Positions 35,320-47,700 of a stretch of DNA of 64,000 nucleotides are shown here, one piece after another; position 1 is the stretch's first letter; each line of letters begins with the position of its first letter. The notes under the pieces are model-generated. The model did not search any database. It was not told the origin of the DNA and was given only the letters and a program-made list of their open reading frames with translations. The position numbers and the translations under genes are program-made. The DNA comes from Beroe forskalii. Lineage: Eukaryota > Ctenophora > Nuda > Beroida > Beroidae. Location of the stretch: positions 496,501-560,500 of the forward strand of contig WFMF01000042.1 of the NCBI GenBank assembly GCA_011033025.1. Direction: 5' to 3'.

Positions 35320-36470
35320 ATATATTATTAAAGATAAAGATAAAGATAAAAAATTTTGATTTGACATCAACAATCATTTCACAAAACAGTGTCAATGATT
35401 CAATAAACATTATGCTGGATCTTCCAGCCCATATTATATAGACATTAACATTGAAAAATACATAATACAATTTAATAAATTAACATTTACTGATAAACAT
35501 AATAATTTAATGGCGAATTTAAATTCTATCTGTATAAATTATAACGTAAATTATAGTATGAATAAAAAGAACAACCTGATAGAATAAAAACCTGCAAAAT
35601 AGAAGAAACGTATCCTGAATTCCCCAAGTTGATCAATATCTTAAATTGAAGTATTTCTTCTTAGCTAAAAAAGGATGCTCCCTTAAATACTCAAATTGCT
35701 TTGATCTATTTACAAGGTATGTTGGAGTATCAATTCTTGATTAAACTTCATAAGAAACATTCCAATAATATCCTACAGAATGAATACCATTTCTTATACA
35801 TGTGGACTTAAAAGTTTCTAAGTTACATTTAAAATCATTTACAGAATCAGATTCACGAACAAAAGTAGGCAACTTATTCCAAATTTCCCTAATTCTTTCT
35901 GTTAAAAACCTTCTGTGCAGCTTTCTGACATCATTAGAAATATCATTAGTAGTCTTCAAACAGGAGATAATATTGCTTCTATGTTTACTAAAATTGAAAA
36001 TATGCTTCAAGCCATTAATATCTCTATAAGCCTTGAAAGTTTCAATAAGATCACCCTGAAACGACGCCGGCAAGAGTTGTCAGCTGCAGATGCCCAAGCC
36101 TCTCTGAGTAAGGTAGGTGGCCCATCCCATCAATAAGTCGTGTGAAGCGCCTCTGGACACTTTCGATTCCAAGAATCAGAGACCAGTTTCCATGCTCAGG
36201 AGACGGGGACCACAACTGCACTCCATATTCAAGGTGTGGCCTTATCAAAGCTTTATAAATTTTAAGCATAACGTTTTTCTCCCTTAGAGAGTAATTCCTA
36301 ATAATCCAATTCATCATTTGATTAGCTTTACTTATACATTTATTGATCTGATCATTCCAAAGGAGGGAATCTGAGATGAGAATCCCCAAATCTTTTTCCT
36401 GATCAGATACTTCTAAACTACTGCCATTTAAATAGAAGCTCCATAGTACATAGAGATGTCTATATAAAGA
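35320..36470 (-). mobile_element. CR1-like LINE, 5'-truncated 3' fragment
   Basis: Minus strand: the end of ORF2, KDLGILISDSLLWNDQINKC then LKIYKALIRPHLEYGVQLWS, frameshifted into FKAYRDINGL and LHRRFLTERIREIWNKLP, to a stop at 35741. This is the thumb and C-terminus of a CR1-like RT. The 3' UTR follows with the hairpin CTGGA-AGA-TCCAG (about 35414), TTGTTGATGT and a TTTATC tail near 35330. The family matches the LINE at 56.1-58.1 kb, which ends about where this fragment starts. Confidence 0.75.
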
Positions 36471-36769
36471 TATAAGGGCATGTTTTCACCATAGCCGGTG
36501 ACCTGATTGCCACTGCTCCAACATAAACTTCAAAAGCACTCTAAAAGCATAAACCATAAACACTCATGGGGAGGGTTTAGACTTGAAGATGAATGTTTGG
36601 TAAGTGTCGTCTGGTGTGGGGCAGGGTGAAAGTTCATGGCACTAGCTGATATGTGAGCTGTGCAAGAAGTCTGGGGAATGCTGGGTGGTAGAAGAGGCTG
36701 AGAGGACGATGGGGGTGTATTCTGATGTGATGGGTTTTCTTCCTCTCTCTGCAGAAGAATCAGTTCAAA

Positions 36770-37300
36770 TTTGTGTAAAATGTCCAAAGCCCGCACAGGT
36801 GCGTGTACGCACAGCGCAACCCAAACAGGGATACACTCGACGGACGTTGCCCCGTCTATTTCTTCTGACTGGATGGCGAGGTTGCAAAGTGACGTCCAAA
36901 TGTGGAACGTTGCGCCGCGCGCGAGGGTAGGGTAACATCCTACGATGCCCAACTTGACGATAGCAGGGGTATACGTGTTTAAAAAAACCCTGTTTTTGCG
37001 TTGCGCGCGCTTCCTCAGAACTCGAACATGAACAGGTGCATCCCTAATCCCCTAATCAGGGGCGTCGCGCACCAAGGTCTTGGCTAGGGCAAGGAAGCGC
37101 GGCGCGGCGTGTACACACATCTATGCGAGTTTAGGAAGCGTCTTTTTTGAACGTGGCTTTCCGCTTTAGTTTGCGCGGCGTACAGACATGTTATTTAAAG
37201 ATATAAATTAATGTCTATGCGCCGCGCACACTGCAGTCCGAAGTGGCACTGTTAATCAGGCTCATGGGCTTTCCGCGGTATCTCTCCCATATAAACGGCT
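36770..37300. repeat. CG-rich MITE nest, fragments
   Basis: Overlapping pieces of the CCTAAGCCCGCATAGGTG family (AAAGCCCGCACAGGTGCG at 36788, GGGGTATACGTGTTT at 36968) and of the CTAATCAGG/GGTCTTGGCTAGG family (37050-37100). Individual boundaries are not resolvable. 36471-36770 shows no gene. Confidence 0.55.
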
Positions 37301-37495
37301 CTGAGTGACGTCACAGATCTAAACGTCAATCATCAATTTTTCTGTATCCTAAACCTAACCCTAACCAAAACCCTAACCTTAATTTGTCAGGCGTTGCCTG
37401 ACCCCCTCGACGTCAGACAAACCTTAATCCTAACCCTAACAAATCTTGACCCTAATCCTTAGTACTGAAAGCGCTAAGTGCGCTTAATTATATTT
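37280..37495. repeat. CRE-containing repeat with degenerate TTAGGG-like units
   Basis: CCATATAAACGGCTCTGAG, then TGACGTCAC, then AAACGTCAAT, TTTTCTGTATC and degenerate CCTAACCCTAACC units. The same order is found at 12205-12280 and, inverted, at 61321-61480. The CCCTAA units resemble the common animal telomere repeat. Confidence 0.6.
37383..37420. mobile_element. 38-bp micro-MITE with 7-bp target duplication
   Basis: TTTGTCAGGCGTTGCCTGAC to GACGTCAGACAA, flanked by perfect ACCTTAA on both sides (37376-37382, 37421-37427). Confidence 0.75.
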
Positions 37496-37568
37496 TTCTG
37501 AGTGACGTCATTGTCATAGATAATGAAGGCTCCCGTTTATATGGGAGACCTACCCTTTCCGCACACTC

Positions 37569-37718
37569 GTTCCTAAGCCCGCATAGGTGTGTGTGTGTAC
37601 GCGCCGCGCGACGATAACAGGGGTATACGTTGCTAAACACGTATATCCCTGTCTGCGTTGCGCGGCGCGCGCGTACACACACCTATGCGGGCTTAGGAAG
37701 GGTATACGTGTTAAGCAA
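37569..37718. mobile_element. CG-rich MITE with self-insertion
   Basis: The outer element (TTCCTAAGCCCGCATAGG...) is flanked by GCACACTC on both sides (37561-37568, 37719-37726). Within it, after GGGGTATACGT, lies an inverted copy of the same element (GCTAAACACGTATATCCC...GGGCTTAGGAA), followed by GGGTATACGT again, a 10-bp target duplication. Confidence 0.7.
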
Positions 37719-37735
37719 GCACACTCATGACTCTA

Positions 37736-37830
37736 TTTGTCGTACGGTTTTCGACCCGCTGACGCCAGCGGCGAAGCTAGATAAGAATCAGCGCCGCTGA
37801 TTCTCACGAGAGTCTGTTTACGGCCGACAA
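37736..37830. mobile_element. 95-bp micro-MITE with 7-bp target duplication
   Basis: TTTGTCGTACGGTTTTCGAC, then CCCGCTGACGCC, AATCAGCGCCGCTGATTCTC and GGCCGACAA. Flanks are perfect GACTCTA (37729-37735, 37831-37837). Confidence 0.78.
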
Positions 37831-37838
37831 GACTCTAA

Positions 37839-38111
37839 GGGATCGTTCACATATTACGTAATCACCAAGAGGGGGGAGGGGGTTTCCGAATGATTTTGCC
37901 GTACGTTGTATGGCCCGCTGACGCCAGCCGCGATGAGAATCAGCGCCGCGCGCGCGGCGCTGATTCTCGAGAGGGTCTGTCAACGTCAGACAAGAATGAT
38001 TACGTTACATGTTATTGTAACAAATACAACTACTGTTAACTTGATTACGAGGGGCCGGGGAGGGGGGTTGAAATCGACCAAAAATTGATTACGTAATATG
38101 TGAACGATCCC
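37839..38111. mobile_element. MITE (TAA duplication) carrying a nested micro-MITE
   Basis: Second copy of the 13263-13423 element, inverted, with the same TIRs and TAA on both sides (37836-37838, 38112-38114). It is interrupted at 37895-37993 by a micro-MITE, which explains its greater length. Confidence 0.8.
37895..37993. mobile_element. 99-bp micro-MITE nested in a MITE, 7-bp target duplication
   Basis: TTTGCCGTACGTTGTATGGC ... GTCAACGTCAGACAA, flanked by perfect GAATGAT (37888-37894, 37994-38000). The empty site is seen in the 13263-13423 copy, where the flanks are joined. Confidence 0.85.
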
Positions 38112-38114
38112 TAA

Positions 38115-39055
38115 AGGGAAAATTTCAATGTCACCAACGCTAACGAGTTACAATTACATTAATTTTAATTGAGGTTAATTATTGTTATTATCTGAGTGAG
38201 ATAGATATTAAAATAAACTCAATTGATGCTAAATAAACTCCATTGTATTAAAATAAACTCAATTATAATGTACTCCAATGCCATTCGATTTCGAACTTAT
38301 TAAAAGATAAAATTGAACAAGAGAGGCAATTTCATGTCGGAGATCTCTCCATTAATGCTATTTCATTTTCATATGAACAACAAATCTTTGAACCAATCAC
38401 CAGAATAGTAGTGAAAACCAGACTTGCAGAAATTGTGTATAAAATATCTCAAATTTGAAATTCAAAGCAAAACTACAGTCAAGATATTAGTTGACAATGA
38501 CAAAGCATGTCCAACTTTAATACCATGAACCACACGTTACGTATAATAGATAGTATGAGTATCAGCACTTGAGTGTGAGTGTCAGCCTGATGTCTCGACC
38601 TTTCGAGGAACCGCGTATAGGTTCTTCGCGACTGGGTACTTCTAAAACTATGTTGCGGCGCAAAACATACAAAAAAGTCGATCACATTTTTGCGCTTTCA
38701 CACGAAATGACTCTTGAAATAACGAAATTTTGACTTTATAATTATTAATTTGATGCACCCTGGCATTTTTTGAACAATTACTTTAATTTAACAAAACATA
38801 CAAAGCCCATGAAAGGCAACCCCTTGAATTCGCAGGGACATGTAACACTACTGTACATGTGGTAGTGTGCAATCCATGACAAGTAATTCTACCAAAGAAA
38901 TATCAGATTGTCTATTTATCCAGTAATAGAGTAAACTTATAAACATTGTATAGATACAGGTTTCTTAAATCGTTTATAATCATGTCCATGCGTTGCACAT
39001 AATGGCTTCGTGAAGTTTCCTCGTACTTTTAATGCGCCTCCTATTGGATACACCG
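38115..39055. other. intergenic, no gene seen
   Basis: A/T-rich. An imperfect TAAATAAACTCAATTG tandem lies at 38210-38270. Confidence 0.5.
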
Positions 39056-39335
39056 CTGAGCAACATTGATACGTTGGTAGGAAGCAACATTTCATCTGTT
39101 GCTAAGCATAGCAACATAAATCCGTTGCTAAGGAAGCAGCATTTCATTCCTTGCTAAGCAAAAGCAGCATTGCATATGTTGCTAGCAATAGCAATTTTAC
39201 ATTCGTTGCTATTGCTTAGGAAGCAACTTTACATTCGTTGCTAAAGAATAGCAACATCACATCCGTTGCCAAGGACGCAGCAACATTATATCCGTTGCTA
39301 GGGATGCAGCACAACATCGGTTGCTAAGGAAGGAA
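39056..39335. repeat. GTTGCTAAG/TAGCAAC degenerate repeat
   Basis: About eight units of 30-37 bp, each with CCGTTGCTAAGGAAGCAGCA or AGCAACATTnCATnCGTTGC, alternating with their reverse complement, so short hairpins form throughout. It lies just downstream of the SMAD stop codon. Confidence 0.7.
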
Positions 39336-39377
39336 TAAGAGGTTGGAATGTAAGGCATGCACGTGTTGAGTTGTTAT

Positions 39378-40834
<1,457 letters not shown>

Positions 40835-40835
<1 letters not shown>

Positions 40836-41633
40836 CTTGATATACTACAACATTCACTTATTTCCTTGATATACTTACAACATCACTTATTTCCTTGATA
40901 TACTACAACATTCACTTATTTCTTGATACTACAACATTCACTTATTTCGATATACTACAACATTCACTTATTTCCTTGATATATACTACAACATTCACTT
41001 ATTTCCTTGATATACTACAACATTCACTTATTTCCTGATATACTAATACAACATTCACTCTATATTTCTGATATACTACAACATTTCACTTATTTCCTTG
41101 ATATATACAACATTCACTTATTTCCTTGATATACTACAACATTCACTTATTTCCTTGATATACAACATTCACTTATTTTGATATACTACAACATTCACTT
41201 ATTTTCTTGATATACTACAACATTCACTTATTTCCTTGATATACAACATCATTCACTTATTTTGATATACTACAACATTCACTTATTTCCTTGATATACT
41301 ACAACATTCACTTATTTCCTTGATATACTACAACATTCACTTTATCTCCTTGATATAATTTCACTTATTTCCTTGATATACTACAACATTCACTTATTTC
41401 CTTGATATACTACAACATTCACTTATTTCCTTGATATACTACAACATTCACTTATTTCCTTGATATACTACAACATTCACCTATTTCCTTGATATACTAC
41501 AACATTCACTTATTTCCTTGATATACTACAACATTCACTTATTTCCTTGATATACTACAACATTCACTTATTTCCTTGATATACTACAACATTCACTTAT
41601 TTCCTTGATATACTACAACATTCACTTATTTCC
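40835..41633. repeat. 29-bp minisatellite, about 27 copies
   Basis: Unit TTTCCTTGATATACTACAAC followed by ATTCACTTA. Copies in the left half carry small indels; those after 41380 are almost identical. Confidence 0.95.
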
Positions 41634-41650
41634 AAAAAATACGGAAAAAT

Positions 41651-41974
41651 ACGCCCGGCTAGCCTCCCGGCTTGCCAGTTAGCCGGCCGGCTAGCCGATG
41701 AGCCAACCGGCTAGCCGACCGGCCAGCCGGTTAGCCGGCCGGCTAACCCCTACTCCAACACCCCTTTGCCTTCCTTCTCCAAACCTTCGTTTGCCTTCCT
41801 TCACTGGCGAAATATCCGAAATCAGCGTATCCAAATTTTCAGGAGTGCCTCTCAATCGGTGCATGAGTGGGTTAACGTATTCTCGCGGTATACCTACGTA
41901 TCTCGCGTCATGTAATGCCTTATCAAGATGAGAACATCGCTCTGATCCTACTTGGGATCGCATTCACCACTCCT
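41651..41974. repeat. left arm of long inverted repeat (GCCGGCTA-rich)
   Basis: An outer part of (C/G)GGCTAGCCGGn units is followed by unique sequence ending GGGATCGCATTCAC. It is the reverse complement, with moderate divergence, of 49936-50240. The conserved open frame RCSHLDKALHDARYVGIP and REYVNPL is shared by both arms. Confidence 0.8.
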
Positions 41975-44758
41975 TCTGAAGAAAGTCTCATGGCTTGTGA
42001 AGAGAACACTACAGTGGCTAGACTCAGCACATCTACTATGATACCAGGACTATCCGATCCATGCATCACCTACAGGAAGATTCCCGCCACTGGTTATACT
42101 TCAGTCTGTAATGATGATCGTAGGGATATCTTCGTCAGCAAACTGTTTGTCCCTCTGGAAGCCGCTGATGTCCTTCTAGAATCCACCGAGGAAAGTGTCC
42201 CATTCACGAAACATGGAACTCACCATCGTGAATTTGCTCTCTTTTGATCTAAAGAACTCTCCGCTCCTCGCAAATGGGATGTTTACAATCCTATTGACTT
42301 CAATGAAATCCCTATCATGTTACAGTGTATGAATCAGATTGTTCAGGACCAGATATTGCATGACAACCCTCAACTCAACTCCTGTCTCATTGAACGTTTC
42401 AAACCCGGGTCACATCACCCCGAAGTTCCAGTTATCCCATCTGCACTTGAAGACAGTATCCAGCAGGACAGCCCCATTGCCATCTTATACCTCGGAGAAC
42501 AGAGTCCAGCAGATCTGATCCCTAAATCCAACTCTGCATCTGTTGGGGGCCGCATCAATGTTGGAAGAATCTTCACAAGTCACGGATATGCCTCATTCTT
42601 CTCAAGTAGATCACTCAAAATGTTTTAGGTCAGATCTGAAAACGCTACTGATCCCCAAGCCAAAGTTCCTTCCTTCACCCTGACCTTCTTCCGTGCTAAA
42701 GGACCGTCAACTGGGGATGACGAGGTTATGGAAACCTCAGTGGAAGTGGAAGAGATGCCCACCAGTACTCTTAGCTCTAGATTTAGCCAAGTGCCATTCT
42801 ATCGCACTGCAGTGGAAACAAAGCTCTGTCAGAAATCGCTGGACACTGTGCTTGCAGCTATGGGACAAACTGTTTCCAAGAAGGACCTGATAGAAGACAA
42901 AAGAACGAGGATTCTATCCCTCATCTCTGATCCCAAAACAACAATACCTCTTTGTGTCACCAATACCATCTTGAAGAAACTTGTTGTTGAAGAAGTGAGA
43001 TCTGAGCTGAAAGCCTTAAATCAACCAGTGAAGGGATCAAAAGAAGTTATTAAGGACCGCCTATCAAGGATTCTAGCCTCTCCTGACACAAATGACATCT
43101 TCAGTTACTCACCTGGTGGTTCGAATGACACCAACGAATCATCACCTGAGGGGCTACGTATTACCAGCTCACTGCCCACATCAAAAGACTTTCTCAAAAT
43201 GAGCTCAGTGAAAACATCTAAGACGTCCTCAAAGAGGAAGAGAACAACTCTTGCCACAACTGACTTCAAAGGTATTGCCTCGTACCTCGACTCCCTGGAC
43301 GCTGCTACTGAAAAGGATATCGGCACGGACCTCCAGTTCCTCAATCTGAAGTCTGATGGTTCCCTCAAAGCAAAGAAGAAACGAATAAGCCAGCTTCTAA
43401 CAGGCAACAAGCAACAAAGTTATCCTGGCGGGTCGTCGTTCGAAAATCGCCTTGAAGTTCTTGAGAAGTCTAGCCTTATGATGAGTAATAAGCTGGAGAG
43501 CCTCGAGAAATCATCCATTGCCTGTGGAAACAAAATCGACATTCTTCTTGCTGAAATACGATCCATGAATGCTCAGCAACCATCGAAGCATTCTAACTCA
43601 TCTCCATCTCCTGTTAATAATGCCGAAATTCATGGTGGTATGATCGAAAAACTCAAGAACCTCAACCAGGAATCCAATATGTTGCTTGAGAAGAATGAGA
43701 AATGTATTCAGAACCTCAGGGAAACACTCAGGGAAACGGTAGTGCTGAAACGAGACCTCGAAACTTGGCGTGACAGTGTCTTCAAAAGCTGTGATAGTGA
43801 ACGTATCGAGGAAATCCACCAGATGGTATCAGCTAGCATCTCCTCTGAAAAGATTCCAACTGCAGCAAATGTAGGAAGTGTTAACTCACCCTCTACTGAC
43901 CCGAGATTCGTGGCAAGATCGCCGTCTGAAACGAGGACAAACTCAGAAACTCCAGGCTTGAGCAGATCTGAGCAAGGAGGGAGGGCAACTTATCGTCGTA
44001 TACCTGCTCCCAAGAACAAAGACTCAAGCAAAAAGAACGGTAAACATCGTTCAGTCAATGCCCACAAAGTAGTCCTTGTCACTGACTCCACAATGCAAAC
44101 GTTCAAGTCAGAGGAGTTCTCCAGAAAATATGACGTTCAGGTGGTCAAGAGACGCTCAATCACAGCTTGGAACGAGACTATTGACCTATCAGCATCTAGC
44201 ATCGCCCAAAAAGCGCCAGAAGCTATCTATATCCATCTTGGCACTCATGATCTAGTGGAGAAGGTACCTGTTCTTGAGGCCGTAGATATGCTTACCTCTT
44301 CAGTAGACAAAATTCTACGTGAGACATCTCAATCCTGCAAAGTGTTCATCTCCCATGTGCTCTCTTGTGGTAGTGAGCAAGAAAAGGCTAGCGAATTCAG
44401 AGACGCTCTTTCAGATAAGATTGAATACCTTTCAAAATCTACTGACTCATCAGACTTTTGGATCAGAGTGGAACAGAACCTGAACAAAACTTCTTTGCCA
44501 ATGGAAGTGGGTCTCCTTATCACTACATGTTCAGGGACGGCACTATCCATCTCAACCAAAGAGGAATCAAAGTCATCATGGGCAACTTCAGAACCAGTCT
44601 CCATCAAGCTTTCCTCTCCAGTTGATCTTTTTCTGTCAACTCCACCTCTGTCTTTCCTCAGCTTCTCCCTACTCTCTCCTCTCTGGTTGATCCTCTCTTT
44701 GCTGCACCCCCTCTCTGTCTCACCCATCCCCTTTTCTGCATCTGTCAGCTTTCCTTGA
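41915..44758 (+). pseudogene. LINE family L ORF1 with AlkB-like N-terminal domain
   Basis: One reading frame from 41915 to 44758, interrupted only by TGA (42245) and TAG (42626). AlkB-like 2-oxoglutarate/Fe(II) dioxygenase features: LFVPLEAADVLLESTEESVPF (42150-42212), LNSCLIERFKPGSHHPE (42380-), DSPIAILYLGEQ (42465-), and the last strand SFTLTFFRAKG (42675-), where the family has the 2OG-binding arginine. The HxD iron motif is at best HPE. Next come MGQTVSKKDL, a SAP-like segment (about 42986-43075), a coiled coil (about 43480-43790) and an SGNH esterase (VTDSTMQTF, IHLGTHDL). One A is missing near 44488 (AAAA against AAAAA in the minus copy), so block V (DGTIHLNQRG) lies in another frame. 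Whether the AlkB part belongs to the element or was joined later is not proven. Confidence 0.65.
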
Positions 44759-47700
44759 CCCACACTCTTCTTTCTGCTTCTACACTCTATGGATCATGTC
44801 CCATCAATCATCACCTGGAACATTGCCAACGTCAGCGGCATCCTTGGGCAAAAATCTGACGATCCTGAGTTCACCAAAATCCTGCTGACTCATAAAATTG
44901 TCTGTCTCCAAGAAACTGTGACAGAAGTAAACATCGAGGGCTACAAAGCATTCAGTAACCTCCGCAAACAGGGTAAAGGTGGTGGAGTAACAACCTTGAT
45001 AAGTAATGACTTGCTCCATCATTGCAAGCTCATCAAGTTACCCAATGATAAGACCACATCAGCAAATTTAGTTGTGGTCAAGTTTTATAACCCAGCCACT
45101 AAGATAAGGACTTTCGTGGTGAATTGCTACATCCCTCCTTCCAACAGTGTCACTAAAGGGGTAAAGCACGACTCCTCACAGAATTTTGATTATCTACACA
45201 ACACTATTAGCAGTCTTCGTGAACAACCAGATGACGAAATATTACTCTGTGGTGACCTCAATGCCAGAATTGGTGATGCTTCAGGCTACAACGATCCTTC
45301 TCTTAGCAGATCTGACTTCCACCCTGATGCTGACAATTCAAACAGCGTAGACTTCATCGATGAATCTGCTCCCGTCTCTATCTACAGATCTAGCTCCGAT
45401 CAAGGCACTAACAGTCACAAGAAGCTTCTCCTTGACCTCATCGGATCCCAGAACCTAGTAGTACTTAACGGTCGCACTCTTGGTGACTGTGCTGGAAAGT
45501 ACACATGCTTCAAGTGGAATGGAAACAGCGTTGTTGACCTCTTTGTCAGCTCAGGTAGCTTCACACATCGCATCAGGAATCTGGTGGTGGCTAGTCACAC
45601 TCTCTTTTCAGATCATAGCCCTGTTATCCTTCATCTTTGGAATCAAAGTCCGACGGTAACTCCAACAAAAGCTCCTACCCACTTCGAGCCTGCTCCTTTC
45701 AAATACAAGATCACTCCTGAAGGTCTTGACAAGTTTCAGAACATTCTCAATACTCAATCAGTCCTAGCCCAGATAGAAACCCTCAACGAGCGGCTTACAT
45801 CAGACAACATCAGCAGTAATGAAGCCGAATCCCTCAATAAGGATATCTTGTCCCTTATCAATTCAGTCGCTGGTGAAAGCTTTGATATTCCCAAACAAAG
45901 TGACAAGAGTAAGCCAAAGCATGAAGCATGGTTTGACCCTGCCTGTCATACAGCCAGGAGACTTTTGAAACGATCTATTCGTGTGATGGACAACAATCCT
46001 GATAACACAAGTATCAAAGATCGACATCGTCTCAATGTCAAAGATTATCGAGCCATTGTGGAGTCCAAAAAGGATAAGTTCATTCGTAAATTGAATGAAA
46101 AAATCAAATCAGGAAAGGTATTGTCCTGGAGAGACTTCAAGAAGCTCAAAAAATACAAGCAAAATGACATCAAACTTGATGAGTCTGAACACCTTGATAA
46201 CTTTCAGAAGTTCTATGCTCAGCTCTATTCTGACAAGCATCCGACTGTTGATCAACTGACTAAGCAGGCTTTGCTCAATGATGCAGTAGACACTGCCAAC
46301 TCCAGTCTACCTAATGAAGAGCTCAACAAACCTTTCACGATGGATGAACTGGAAAGCGCCATTAGCAGCCTCAAATCAGGAAAAGCATCCTCATTTGACC
46401 ACATCAGCAATGAGATCATCAAGGCACTCAACGCTGAAATGCTCCATCTTCTGCTCAATCTTTTCAACATCTGTCTCAAACTGGGTATCTACTTCTGGAG
46501 CCAAAGTGTCATTACCCCGCTTCACAAGAAGGGCTGTACCTCTGATCCTGACAACTACAGGGCTATTGCTGTGTGTAGCTGTGTTGGAAAACTCCTTTCT
46601 CTGATGCTTCTCAGTCGCTTGATAAACCATCGTGAGTCTAACTTTCCCGACCCTCCTAACCAAGCAGGCTTCAAGAAGGGTAGCCAGTGTAATGATCATA
46701 TTTTTACACTGTTAACACTGATGGAAAAGTACAAAAGAGTCAAGCAAAAGGTCTATGCTGTCTTCATTGACCTGAGAAAAAGCCTTCGATCTTGTCTGCC
46801 GTCAAGCATTGCTCTTCAAGCTTGCCTGCTATGGAATAAATGGCGGTTTCTTCAACATCATCAAAAACATGTACAGCTACTCTTCTGGAAACATCAAAAT
46901 CAACAACAGGATCAGCAAAGTTTTGATATATCCAAAGGGACTGAACAAGGTCACCCTCTTAGCCCTGAACTTTTCAAAGTTTATTTTCTCAAGCTGTCCA
47001 AGCTGCTCAACGAATTGGACGTCAACTGCCCCACTTTATCTGGTCTGAAAATATCCCATCTCGCATGGGCTGATGACCTTGTCATCCTGGCTCTAGATAC
47101 CCACTCACTTCAAAAACAACTGAATGTTATTGAGAACTACTGCAATGCCTGGGGTCTCGAAATAAATATCTCTAAAACCAAGTTCATGGTTATGAATGGA
47201 CTCTATCCTCCAAGTGCCACCTGGAGACCAATCATTAATGGAGATAAGATCGAGCTGGTTACCTCCTACTGCTACCTGGGTATCATCATCAGCAACAAGG
47301 GGAATTTCAGCCAGGCCGAAGACTCACTTTACAAGAAAGGCCTCGGGGGCACACTTCAGTCTGAGGAATACTGTTGACAGGAGATACGTGGATCCCAAGA
47401 ACCTACAGCAACTCTTTGGTTCCCTTGTGACAACCATCCTAACCTATGGGTGCCAAGTCTGGCTTCCTAGTCGACCTGTCGTGAAACACCTTATCTCCTG
47501 CTTTGACCGTGACAGTAATATCAACAATTGTGTCTCTTGAGCAGGTTCATCTACGTCACCTCAAGTATCTGCTAGGCATAAGGCGCAATGCATCCAACTC
47601 TGCTGCCTGGGGTGAAACTGGCAGATTTCCACTTCTTATCGATAGCCTGAAGCTCTGCGTCAAATACTTCAAAAGACTGGCTGAGATGGAAGATTCAAAC

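Noticed and set aside
37330-37450. Interstitial telomere as a fusion point
   Set aside because: Units are degenerate and tied to a dispersed repeat with the same neighbour block in other places.
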